Position numbers and translations under genes: made by a program. This document shows positions 19,729-30,477 of a stretch of 64,000 nt of DNA, piece after piece; the stretch's first letter is position 1; every line of letters begins with the position of its first letter. The notes below the pieces were generated by a model, which saw nothing but the letters and a program-made list of their open reading frames with translations, ran no database searches and was not told the DNA's origin. Source of the DNA: Cordilura impudica (taxonomy: Eukaryota > Arthropoda > Insecta > Diptera > Scathophagidae); the NCBI GenBank assembly GCA_963682025.1, contig OY821521.1:49052807-49116806 (forward strand), given 5' to 3'.

Positions 19729-20035
19729 TATATAAAAAAATTTATGAATATTTGTATGAGCCAAAGGTATGTTAATCACAATTTCAACTATTCAAAATTC
19801 AACACAGAGCGTATGATAAATAATTTAAATCATTCGCATTAACAGGGTGTAACGAATTATTATAAATACTATTTTTTATTTAATTTAATACATTTTTAAG
19901 ACAGATTAAACATAAATTTTTTCATTCCCAGCTTCTCCTCCATATGAACTATAACTATGCCAATTTTCACATTCCTTCGTGCCCGCAGATTGTTTAAAAA
20001 GGGAACTAAAAATTTACCGTCACGAATTAATATAC

Positions 20036-20061
20036 AGATATATATATATATATATATATAT
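20036..20061. repeat. (TA)n microsatellite
   Basis: About 12 TA units at the 5' edge of the Helitron. Confidence 0.9.
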
Positions 20062-21540
20062 CCACAGTGCGGTGTAAGGAATTCATAATTTACCATATCA
20101 CGACAATCGCAGAAAACTGTTAACATGACCTTGATTTTTGTACGACTTTGGCGTGATCTTTTTCGGTTTTGCTTCAATTTTTGCAGAACATTCTTTTGAT
20201 TGGTCAGTTTTTTCGGGGATTATTTAAAAAGCATTACTTTTCCAAAAATAAATTTTGTGGTTTTAGATGCAATCGAAATTTGATGCGTTTGAGGTTGAAA
20301 ATACTTTTTTAAAATAGCCTTGACTGTGCCTCTTAAAAAACGATCAGTATAAGTAAGACGTTATATCGCCGATTTTTCAGCACCGATTCTTATTAGTTAT
20401 CGTATTATCGTACGGGACGCTCTCTGTCTTCAATGCTTTCTCTTTACTAAATACCCTGGTAATTGAAGGTGTTATGCAACACTGCTATCAATTTTTTTTT
20501 TGGCAAAAATTGGAATCCATAAACAACATTTAATGGAACTTCTGGAAATCGCCAAATTCACGTTAAGTTGTTTACAAAAACGAGCGTATCTCTTGAACTA
20601 ATGAAGATATTGACATAAAACTTGGCACAGATGTCAAAAACAGTGCTGCCAACCTGATGTCAATAAACCCGCAAAGTCTTAATTGAAAAGTCACCTTTTC
20701 ATTTTGCTACAATATTAGTGTTTATTTGTTAATATTTGGAATTTTGTAGAAAAAAAAAAACATTAGCAAATATCAAAAGCATGGTTTATTTCACAAGGAA
20801 TTATTTTACGGAATTCGCAAAAACTAAACATAATTTTTGAAATTTTATTTTCGTCATGTTACAGCATGTGCAAGAAATACTTCAAACATCTGTGTCACCT
20901 AGAATAAGATTGTGTTCTTTTTTTTTTTTTTGCTACTCGTACGATTTGAAAGATTTTGTTATTTTTGTTGTTTTGGTGGAGCAAAAATATTAAATATTTT
21001 AGGAATTTTGTTATGTGTAGCTGTTACGTTTAATATTTCATGATGAACCAGCTAAAAATAGAAAAAGCAAACTACTTCAAATTAAACAAATTATTTTTGA
21101 ATACCAGATTCGATATCCAGCTTTTGGTCCTTTTAAACAAATTTTTAATATATTGCTTTTTAGCAAGAATTTAAGCTCTTTCCAATAAAGTGCTTTGGAA
21201 CTACTTTGTCGCAAGTGCTATAATTGCTTTTAAAATAATAATAGATTAGTTTTTTTATTGCTCGTTTTGAGATCATGTGCAATATATTTTCTAATAATAG
21301 AAAAGATAATAATATGACTTTTAATGTGTAAAGCTTTTTTATAGTTGCCAAATTTCTCTAGATGAAACTTTAATGGCATCGTGACACTGTCTTATTAGAT
21401 TACTCAGAATAGCAATGTGCCTTATGTTTTGTATGGTATATATATAATAAATTGATTCCGAACTCCATTTTTAAAGAGTCAATTAATGTTGTCCAAAATA
21501 TATTACAAAATTATGACCTGCTGCCAAAAAACAAAAAAAA
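20062..21540. other. AT-rich region, nothing recognised
   Basis: No open frame with recognisable motifs, no TIR pair and no RNA-gene signature seen. Poly(T) at about 20919-20930. Confidence 0.4.
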
Positions 21541-21995
21541 AACAAGTGAGAGTGTTAAATTCGGCTAAGCCGAATCTTTGATACCCTCCACCTGGGTTTT
21601 ACGTTTACATTAATATCTGGACTTCTTGCACTACATATTTGTAACGAATGTATATAAAATATTTGAATATGTAAACACTTTGATAAACCTATTACTGAAT
21701 TATTACAACAAATGCTCTGAATTTTCAGCATTTTATAGAGGTGTCTACATATTTTAGGTCATAAATTGGCACAATGACACCCGATTTATCCCGTTTTAAA
21801 TACTAACCTGATCCAGATAATTAAAAACAATAATAAGTTTAACCAGGTAAATGGTTTATTTTGTAATTTTCTTTTAAATTTAAATTTTTTAATATAAAGG
21901 TGCATTCTATTTTTTACAATCCTTTTTCCAGAACTATTAGTATAGGGCACATTTGTGAATCCGCATAGATCAACTTTCAACTCTTACTTGTTTTT
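21541..21995 (-). mobile_element. DINE-like family E 3' end(s)
   Basis: AACAAGTGAGAGTG, hairpin TTCGGCTAAGCCGAA and GATACCCTCCACC form a family E 3' terminus on the minus strand. At 21978-21993 a plus-strand CTCTTACTTGTT mirrors it, so the ends form an inverted pair about 450 bp apart. Confidence 0.6.
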
Positions 21996-22309
21996 ATTGT
22001 ATTAAATCTATCATTGTGTCTTTAAATTAATTAACATAATTAAGATGAAAATATTTAAAAAAAATTTTTTTTTTTAGTTAATATCTGAACATTTTACTGA
22101 TACAAGTCAAAACTATTTTGAATGAATTTGTTAAATATCGCATAATTTTTTTCAATTTTAAACTTTAAAGTCTTTTTAAGTCTGGTAATAACTCTTTAAT
22201 ATGAAGGAAGTAAATAAGTGGATTCTTTAATAACAATGACAAGTATAAAACACTTTTTTGTGCATTACATTAAAATATTATAAATTTGAACATAATTAAT
22301 TTTAGAAAA
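21996..22309. other. AT-rich spacer, nothing recognised
   Basis: No feature seen. Confidence 0.4.
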
Positions 22310-22518
22310 ATGTCCGATTCGTTTTTCGATGATGCTGAAAACACATCAAAGAAATACAGAAAATAAAGATTTTGTTTCAGTTAGTTGAGAGACGAGAAGC
22401 TAATGGATGGCTGGAACAGGTCAAAGGTGACGATTATAAATGGAGATGCAAGGCTTGTGAAAATATATTAAAATGCGATAAATCAGATCTAAGTATACAT
22501 GCCAATAACCACTGTTAA
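22310..22518 (+). pseudogene. BED-type zinc-finger fragment
   Basis: Starts MSDSFFDDAENTS at an ATG preceded by AAAA. After a one-base frame slip it continues KEIQKIKILFQLVERRE, then GWLEQVKGDDYKWRCKACEN and LKCDKSDLSIHANNH before a stop. The spacing W-x(n)-C-x2-C-x(n)-L..H-x4-H is that of the BED/CxxC..HxxxxH finger at the N-terminus of many hAT transposases and related host proteins. Only about 65 codons remain; no catalytic domain follows and no TIRs were seen nearby. Confidence 0.6.
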
Positions 22519-23005
22519 AAAAAATCTTTTAAAACCAGAACAAATATTCCGTTTGAGTCATGTCATGTCATGCCATTTTAATTAATTGTGTAAATTTTAA
22601 ATGCACATCTAGCCATATCAAAAAGATGAATTATACAGAATTTTAAAAATAATTTTTTTATAATATCTGTTAGTTTTTTTTTGTATTATTCTTATGTAAT
22701 TCTCATGATATTTTTATCTTATTTTTATATTTTTTTTTCTTCGTTTTTATGTTATTTTTACATTGTTGAAATTGAAAATGTACAAATTAAAAATAAATTT
22801 TGAAAAAAGTAGTGTAGGGGGAAAAAAGTGGGTGTAGGGACAAAGGGAATTTTTTTCATAAGCGTAGAGATTTCTGAAAAAATCTCCTGGCATCACTAGT
22901 ACCTATTAAAAAAACAATGTAAAAATTTCACAAGACAACGCGATATAAACTTGCTTTGTTCAAAAGCTTCCATAAGACTGAATGAAATTGTTGCTTATTT
23001 TAAGG
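22519..23005. other. Spacer, nothing recognised
   Basis: AT-rich with T runs; no feature seen. Confidence 0.4.
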
Positions 23006-23292
23006 CCTAGTTAGCCACACGTTGTTAAAATGTATCCGTACCGTAAATGTAACGTTGGCATTAAGTGCAATTATAGAACGTAAAAAACGAACCAGCATGT
23101 TGCTGTGTAAAATTAACCAAATTTTATCAGCTGTTCACATATGTCACGTAGAAACGTAGCAAAAATCTATTTTCAACAGATTGGGACGTTCCGGTTACGT
23201 AACAGTTGAGTTCGGTAACTGGTTTAATTGCTTTTCATGTAACAGAAAAAAACGCTGACACGTTTGGTTACTGTTACGTGTGGCTAACTAGG
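23006..23292. mobile_element. MITE, 287 bp, TIR CCTAGTTAGCCACACGT
   Basis: CCTAGTTAGCCACACGT at left and its exact inverse ACGTGTGGCTAACTAGG at right. The body is richer in CG and GT than its surroundings (many ACGT/AACG words). A TA within each end could be the target duplication. Confidence 0.75.
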
Positions 23293-23414
23293 ATTTTACT
23301 CTTTGGTGAGTATTTTCGTTTTTGTTCGGCTGTATACAAATAAGAAGCCGATTAGAGTTCGGTTTACTGGTGCTGCTATGCATATGTGTGTGTGTTAACA
23401 AAAATATACGATAT

Positions 23415-23739
23415 CCCAGTAATCATTTCGAAGATTGTTTTAACAAAAATCATCTTACTGTGTCTTCTTCGAGCACTTTTGATGATTAAAAACTGATTAA
23501 TCACATGCGCTATTAGAAAAAGACAAGAAAATGATTTTTGCTTACTCTTAAAAAGTGATTTATAGAAAAATTAAATATGACTCAAAAATGAGTCGAAATT
23601 GATCAGAAAAGCGGATAAAAAGGACTCTCAGAAGATTCGCGGGTAAGGTAATATTTCCTCCCAACAAAAGAATATTTTGTGATCAGCAAAAGAGTGCATT
23701 TATGAGTGTGATCATTTATTGCATAAAATGCTTACTGGG
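23415..23739. mobile_element. MITE, about 325 bp, TIR CCCAGTAA
   Basis: CCCAGTAATCATTT at left mirrors AAATGCTTACTGGG at right; longer weak symmetry inside (GATCA words on both sides). Non-coding. Confidence 0.6.
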
Positions 23740-23937
23740 ATTTTATTCACTATCTGCAGAAACAGGTTTTTTAAGTAAAACAAATCTGCACACAATTTCA
23801 ATCCTATTTCGTTCACAATGATACGATCACTTTGTTTACTAGATACCAGTAAAAAAAAGAAAATAGTATTATAATACAGCGTAATGATGAATTGTACTTC
23901 TCAATTAGTTTATTTTTAATGTGCCATAAGAGTTTCG

Positions 23938-24205
23938 GTTTGTGCTAAGAAAAGCATGAATATATGTTTCCCAGGGTGAAGCTTGATCATTGCACTTTGA
24001 TTGAATTGAGCTCCGCGACTATTAATAATGTGAATAGCTCGTGCCTAAAATTTTTCATGGTTGGGAATGGGGTTTGTGTTAAGAAAACATGAATGCATGT
24101 TTCCCAGGGCAAGGCTCTATCATTGCACATTGATTGAGCTGAGCTCCGCGGTTATTCTTAATGTGGATAACTCATGCAAAAAATTTTTGCGAATGGCGTT
24201 TGCCT
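23938..24205 (+). repeat. Two-copy 134-bp tandem repeat, GC-richer than context
   Basis: Units start GTTTGTGCTAAGAAAA (23938) and GTTTGTGTTAAGAAAA (24072). Both contain TGTTTCCCAGGG, ATCATTGCAC, GAGCTCCGCG and AATGTG in the same order, about 85% alike by eye. Confidence 0.8.
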
Positions 24206-24780
24206 CTGTCCCGACATTAAATAACAAAATTTAAAAATTTATTATAATTATTAACATCTTTTTTTAACATCTGACAAAAATAATATTTTTTTTAAACGCC
24301 ATTTTTTTTTTTGAGAGGGTAATATTTTATGGTTTACCTACTGCTTTTGAATGCAAATATGCAGAGTTTATAGATGTATTAAAAATACAACCCTTAAAAC
24401 CATACTATTTTTGCAACTCTAAAAATTTCAGAATTTTGTATAAATAAAATAAAATACCGATTTATTTTTTAATATGCGCTTATTATGGATATACATATAC
24501 AGAATATGTGAATATTATTTATAGTATTTTGATATTGGCAACTGTAGTATGTATCAATTTTTAACATTTTGCGATTTTATAAAAATCGCAGAATATTGAT
24601 ATTGATTTTATATAGTTTCTTTTATTAATTAATTAACTTAAATATAACACCAAAAATATTGATGTTGATGAATTTTTATATTACTAACGCAACGACCACA
24701 AAAACAACATGCACAGCTATGACAAAATACAAAATCTAGGAAAATAATATAGCAAAACGTCATATTTTTTTCAACTTTTC
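24206..24780. other. AT-rich spacer, nothing recognised
   Basis: No feature seen. Confidence 0.4.
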
Positions 24781-24789
24781 AGTGATTTC

Positions 24790-25078
24790 TCGGCACCTAT
24801 TGTCCTAATTTAAAAAACAGAAACCTTCTAAGGATGTTAGTGAATCATTTTTTATACCAACGAGCACCCTAGCTACCCGATTGAAGCCGTCAGCGTGATT
24901 TACACAGACGGAGAGAAGGACAGCCGGACAGACGGACATCGCTATACCAACTCCGCTTGTTATAAGGATCACATATATATATATTTTATAGGGTCTAGAT
25001 TTTTTTTTTCTAATTATTACAAATCGAATGACAAACTTATATATACCCTCTGCACACTGGAGTGGAGGGTATAAAAAG
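24790..25078 (-). mobile_element. DINE-like family E, 5' half
   Basis: The minus strand starts TATACCCTCCACTCCAGTG at 25078, then ATAACAAGCGGAGTTG, a GTCCGTCTGTCC core at 24905-24940 and TCAGCGTGATT-type sequence. It matches the copy starting at 54617. The matching 3' end is at 21541, so the two may be halves of one interrupted element. Confidence 0.65.
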
Positions 25079-25344
25079 GTTTTTAAATATATATTTAAAC
25101 AAAGTCTGAAAACCATATAATTAAAACAATTATTTTTTTGCTTTTACGTTGGTACACTATATAATATGTTTTATACCCATAATTGTATATATTTTCACAT
25201 ACATTTGCCACTCTATTAGCAAAATATTTTGCTATGGATCTTGAAATATAACTTTGTTTTTAGAAATTTACACAAAAGGATTGTTTTCTTGACGACATGT
25301 AATTTTTTCTTACTCAAGTTATCCACGGTTTTTAATATATATAT

Positions 25345-25698
25345 ACAAAAGAGTCACAACTCAAAATTTTCCAAAATTGACTTTTTTCCATTCACAGTGC
25401 ACATTTCTATCTACTGCAAAAATTTATTTCTCATAACTATATTCTTTAACATGAAAAATGCCGTTATATCTGGAGCACAACCTGAGATAATATCACTAGT
25501 CAAATGAAAAAATTTCAGTCAGAGAGTCATAAATCAAAATTATATTTTATTTCCACAAATTCAAAATAAATTTAAAAAAATGTCCTCAAAATAAACATTT
25601 TTCATAATGAAACTAAATTTTTTTAAATAATACAATCATTTTAAGCAGTTTTTTGCCTCTCCTGAATATTTGAAAATTTTGAGTTGTGACTGTTTTGT
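25345..25698. mobile_element. MITE, 354 bp, TIR ACAAAASAGTCACAACTC
   Basis: Ends ACAAAAGAGTCACAACTC and GAGTTGTGACTGTTTTGT are inverse with one mismatch, next to TA on each side. The AACTCAAAATTTT part is shared with the TIR of the element at 4917, suggesting related families. Confidence 0.7.
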
Positions 25699-25741
25699 AT
25701 TTAAGTTGCGATATAGTTGCCACCTTCTATAATATATATAA

Positions 25742-26097
25742 CTAGTATAGCCCAGTACTCGAAATTGGATGCAAATTCCAGGAAATTTAATTTTTTTATT
25801 CAACACTTTTTAAATTCGTTTATGTGCAACATTATTTTTCAACTCAACACAATTATTGTGAATAGTTTATGTAAAAATTTATTTTTCAATTCAAACAATA
25901 ACAAATTTAATAAACACACACATAGCATTATATAATTTTTTTTATGTATATGTTAGTAGCAACTTTAAATGCTTTTTACTCCAAAAAAAAAAAAAAAATA
26001 CTCCAGACGGTACAAATCTGTATATCTGGTGGACAGCTTAAAAGAAATATCAAACTTATCGGTAACAAGAAATCGCCTTACCTATTAATATTATAGA
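25742..26097 (-). mobile_element. Helitron family A copy (356 bp)
   Basis: A^TCTATAATATTAATAGG at 26097; TGGGCTATACTAG^T end at 25742. The hairpin is decayed (ATTTCGAGTAC). Confidence 0.85.
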
Positions 26098-26170
26098 TAT
26101 ATAAAAAAATTTTGAATATTTAATTAAAATTCATTAAATTTCATAATAAATATTTGTCGCGCACACGGAA

Positions 26171-26412
26171 TCTATAATATTAATAGGCTAAGTGATTTCT
26201 TGTTAACGATATTTTGTTCTACCATTTTATCCCGATTTGGACCAAACGTATATTATTTCAAAGGTATTTCTTTTTATCTGTTCACCTGATTTATAGACTT
26301 GTTTAATTTTTTCCTTTATTTTGAGGAAATTGCATTTAAAGTGAATTGACTAAGTTGAGAAATAAAATTGCCTAGAATTTGCACTCGTATTTCGAGAGCT
26401 GGAATCTGCTAG
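26171..26412 (+). mobile_element. Helitron family A, internally deleted (242 bp)
   Basis: A^TCTATAATATTAATAGGCT to GGAATCTGCTAG^T with hairpin GCACTCGTATTTCGAGAGC; about 120 bp of the usual middle is missing. Head to head with the previous copy, 73 bp apart. Confidence 0.88.
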
Positions 26413-26419
26413 TACATAT

Positions 26420-26690
26420 AAATGAGTTTATTAATAAATTTATTTGTAAGAGCCTAAAGGTATGTTAATTAATTTTAGCAATTTAAAATTCAATGCATCC
26501 CGTGTGATATACAATTATAATGAAATGCGATGAATTGTGAATTGAATAAATTGATTAGCATACCTCTAGGCGGTTATGAAATTATATATTTTAAATATTT
26601 CATTTTATTTAATTTAGTATATTTTTAACAAATATTCTATATCTATTTTATCATTCGGCACTTCTCCTCCATATGATCTATAACCAGGGT
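26420..26690 (-). mobile_element. Helitron family B/C remnant
   Basis: Carries the GAGCCTAAAGGTATG module in minus orientation and a TCGGCACTTCTCCTCCATATG block like the 5' part of family C. Ends are lost. Confidence 0.55.
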
Positions 26691-26982
26691 CGAGCTAGTA
26701 AGGCCATGGCGCGGGGCGACTGGCAGATTGGGACGCTATATACAAAATAAGAAAAAGATCAAAGTATTCGCTATTTTAAAAAGCATCGCATTTATAGTTG
26801 GCTTTGTATATATATTTAATTTATTATTTTTTTTTTTTTTTGAATCCAAACAATGACAACTACGGGGAGTAGTTTCTGAAAACAATGAAATTCGTATTTA
26901 TAATTTCTCTATTTTTTCGTAGTGGTTACTTTCCTTATTCCTAATTTTCGTATAAAAAAAAATTATGTATTAAATTTTATAT
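26691..26982. other. Spacer with a GC-rich patch
   Basis: A short patch GGCCATGGCGCGGGGCGAC (26702-26720) stands out in otherwise AT-rich sequence; no gene assigned. Confidence 0.4.
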
Positions 26983-29780
26983 ATGGGGGATTTCATGTCA
27001 AGTGCACCAACTTTTGAAACCGATGTCTTCCGATCGGGATGAAATTTGCACCAAGGTTAGTCCTATTGGATAGTAGTTTAGACACAATTTTTCAACAAGA
27101 TCGGTCCAGATCTCTCTGAGTTTGAGGGGATCAAAATTTGACATTTTGGCCAAACAGGTGTTTTTTCTCATCCATGTAACTTATTACCTATTGTTCTTAG
27201 AAAATTTTCTCCCAAAGAGTTTAGATAGCTATTTCTTCAATATTTCGGAAAAAAATACTTAAAAAAAAAAATTTTTTTTAGACTTTTCTTTTTGCTAAAT
27301 TAAAGCAATTTTTGCCTTTTTTTCAAAAAGGGCATTTTTTTTCATAAGAAAGCTTAGGATTTTTCCTTTAAGAGCTTTTTGGTCGCTTAGTGGGATGGGA
27401 TTGGGATATCTATCAAAATAAATGTTTTGTAACTCAAGACAACGGTTTTTCAATTTTTCACAAATGCACTATTTTGAATTTTTTCCGATTTGTGTCTAAA
27501 ACCTTACAAATAAAACTTATACTGAGAAACTAGACAAGTTAACCTTTCCGAAGGTATATAACATACCTAACTAAAATTTTATACCCTCGATACTGTAATA
27601 CCCAGAATATGTTAACCTCAGGAAAAAAAATCGCTTTTTTTCTATAGAAATGTTGAAAAATTATTATTTTTTATTTATTTTTAATAATAATTAAATTAAT
27701 GTATAATAATAATATTAAAAATAAAAAGATAAATAATTTATTAAAATTTAATCTTAATTGCATTAGATCCATTTATATCATAACTATTTTTATACTTAAT
27801 TTATTGTAGCTGATGAAGTATTTAAGTCTTGTAAATTTTTAAATACCCAGTCTTTCATCGAGCTTTTTTGTCGCCTTATTTACTGCGTTTTTTTGTCAAT
27901 CCTTTCTTGACGTTACTAGGTTCAGCTGTTGATTTCGCTGCTGGTTTATTTGTTGTCTTTGGAAAGAAATCGCATTGAATAGAGGCAGAAAACTTTTTCC
28001 ACTTGAGTCTTCCATCGAAAAGCGGTATAAAAGCATGGTATTGAACGGTGCCCTCGATTGTTACCGCAGCATCGAATCTGCTCTTCAGTGTTTTCAATGT
28101 TTCCTGATTATCCTCTTTGCTACTAAAAACTATTTTAGTTTCTTTACAATAATTCTTTGCCCAATGGAATAAAGCAGTCGCATCTAAGATGCGATCTTGA
28201 TGAGAGCACTGAATGCTATACTTCGCTACATTTCTTTTAAAGTTTGCTCCAATACCATCACATGCACCTTTACCATGAGCAGTAGGATGAAAATGCCACT
28301 CAGCTGGTATTCCAAAATCTTTCTCATGGGCCATAAGATTTGCCAAGCTACTTTTGTTTTTAAAATGTTGACGAGCTCCGTCCGAAACGTAGTATACCTT
28401 CTTTACTGCAAATTTAGATTTTAGAAATTTTAGCATTCTCTTCTGGTGCTCATAAACTGCAACGCTATCATGTTTTAAATCGTAGGATATGATTGACATA
28501 CTTTTGTGTTCCAGTTTTTCATCTTTCATGTAGTAAATAACTACTGTGAATATAGTTGCTTGGTCGTTATTCCACTTGTATGGCATCCTGAAGAACATAT
28601 TTATAGTTTTCTGCGAAATCATATGAAATAACGAATTCACCAGACTTCAAATTTATGTTCAAATCCTTGAAAGTCATGGTTTCTCAAGATTAGCAATCCT
28701 GTACATATTTCTTCCACAAAATCATCCACATTTAAAATGATTGTTTTCAATGTGCATCTGTCAGTCTGATTCCAAGAATCAAATTTGACCTCCTCTATAT
28801 ATTCTCGATCTAAAGAGTTGATTAAATTTTCTTTGATGAATGTGGTTTTCGGGCAATTGGTACATTCACCTAAATGGCAAGAAGTTGTTGCATTAGGACA
28901 CATAGTCAATTTAAGGCAATCGCAGTAATCGTGTAAATCTTCTGCCGAAGCATCTGTTAAATACTTTAAGTTGATTTCCTTCAACATAACTTTTAACATT
29001 TTCATGGTAAATGCAAACGCATAATGTGTGAGTTCCGCTGCTTCCTGCCAAAACGCAATGTTTTGGCCTCATTTGGGTTAATTTCGTGAAGCCAATTCTA
29101 ACATCTTCGTGTTCAGATTGAAATGTTGCAAATAACTCTTTCAGGTTACAGATAACCAATCTCTTCTGTTATGTTATGAAGGTATGTTACATACCTTCGA
29201 AAAGGTTAATTTGTCTAGTTTCTCAGTATAAGTTTTATTTGTAAGGTTTTAGACACAAATAGGAAAAAATTCAAAATAGTGCATTTGTGAAAAATTGAAA
29301 AACTGTTGTCTTGAGTTACAAAACATTTATTTTGATAGATATCCCATTCCCATCCCACAAAGCGACAAAAAGCTCTTAAAGGAAAAATCCTAAACTTTCT
29401 TATGAAAAAAATGGCCTTTTTGAAAAAAAAATGCCCTTTTTGAAAAAAAAAGCAAAAAATGCTTTGATTTAGCAAAAAAAGTCAAAAAAAAAAATTTTTT
29501 TTAAAGTATTTTTTCCGAAATATTGAAGAAATAGCTATCTAAACTATTTGGGAGAAAATTTTCTAAGAACAATAGGTAATAAGTTACATGGATGAGAAAA
29601 ACACCTGTTTGGCCAAAATGTCAAATTTTGATCCCCTCTAACTCAGAGAGATCTGGACCGATCTTGTTGAAAAATTGTGTCTAAACTACTATCAAATAGG
29701 ACTAACCTTGGTGCAAATTTCATCCGGATCGGAAGACATCGGTTTCAAAAGTTGGTGCTCTTGACATGAAATCCCCCATA
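26983..29780. mobile_element. Long-TIR transposon, family G (2.8 kb, arms about 590 bp)
   Basis: 26983-27580 and 29190-29780 are inverted repeats over about 590 bp. Both ends start TATGGGGGATTTCATGTCAA and share ACATCGGTTTCAAAAGTTGG-type sequence, TAACTTATTACCTATTG and GTATAAGTTTTATTTG. Between them is one broken transposase-like gene on the minus strand. Another right end is at 62330-62669. Confidence 0.85.
27876..29159 (-). pseudogene. Transposase-like protein of long-TIR element G
   Basis: Three overlapping open frames join as one protein of about 430 codons with at least three frameshifts (near 29000, 28660 and 28580). Order: KIGF-like RIGFTKLTQMRPKHCVL; AGSSGTHTLCVC; Cys-rich region with YCDCLKLTMCP and CHLGECTNCP (possible metal-binding module); EFVISYDF; WNNDQATIFTVVIYY; YYVSDGARQHFKNKSSL; EWHFHPTAHGKGACDGIG; Lys-rich tail. 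I recall the SDG..Q.FKNK and HGKG..DG.G motifs from a large set of uncharacterised invertebrate proteins. Location inside long TIRs supports a transposase, and the two Asp-containing motifs could be part of a DDE-type site. No superfamily name is claimed. Confidence 0.72.
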
Positions 29781-29784
29781 TATA

Positions 29785-30086
29785 TATAAAATTTACGAAT
29801 ATTTAAATTAGCCGAAAGATATGCTAATCAATTTTAACAATTCACAATTCAACACAGAGCGTCTGATAAATAATTTAAATTATTTTCATAACAGGGTGTA
29901 ACGAATTATTATAAATACTTTTTTTATTTAATTTAATATATTTTTCAGACAGACTAAACATAAATTTAATCATTCTCAGCTTCTCCTCCATATGAGCTAT
30001 AACTATGCCAATTTTTATACTCCTCCGTGCCCGCATATTGCTTAAAAACGGAACCAAATATTTACCTTCAAGTATTAATATAGAGA
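29785..30086 (-). mobile_element. Helitron family C, 5' part
   Basis: The minus strand starts TCTCTATATTAATACTTGAAGG at 30086 and follows the 4607 copy through GCGGGCACGGAGGAG, CATATGGAGGAGAAGC and AACAGAGCGTC-type sequence to the edge of element G. The 3' hairpin end is missing. Confidence 0.75.
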
Positions 30087-30477
30087 TAATAAAAATAAAT
30101 CGAAACGTGACGAAAGAATCAAAAATTTCAAGCATATATAAAATTGTTTTATTCAAAATTTAAACGTTTCGATACGTTACGGTTAGTAGAAAGAGCCCAT
30201 TAAAAACAAACGACCATCGTTTTTTATTACTGATTTAGTTTAAATTCTGCCAATAAATAAAAGCGGTTTTTTGTTAGTCCGATTTTTAAAATTAATTTGC
30301 ATACATTTGCAAAGAATTTTAACGACAACATATTTTGTGCGAATTTAACACAAATATGAGTAGCATTGCTATTTATTTGTGTCCCGCAGATATGAAAAGT
30401 TCAAATTGGATGCTATTTTTAAACTCTTTCTTTTATCTCATACTCTCTGTCTGTCTATCTGTTGCCATGGGACAATG
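30087..30477. other. Spacer with a short family D piece
   Basis: 30386-30420 matches the GCAGATATGAAAAAGTTC..GGATGCTAT part of family D (minus orientation); the rest is unrecognised. Confidence 0.4.

Larger units (their letters stand above)
18616..20038 (-). mobile_element. Helitron family C, split by a TIR element
   Basis: 3' end: hairpin GCACTCGAATTTCGAGTGC, TGGGCTATACTAG^T at 18616. 5' end: A^TCTGTATATTAATTCG at 20038. The body at 19740-20038 matches the left part of the 4607 copy (ACGAAGGAATGTG, GGCATAGTTATAG). The 1.0 kb between 18718 and 19728 is a separate insertion. Confidence 0.85.
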
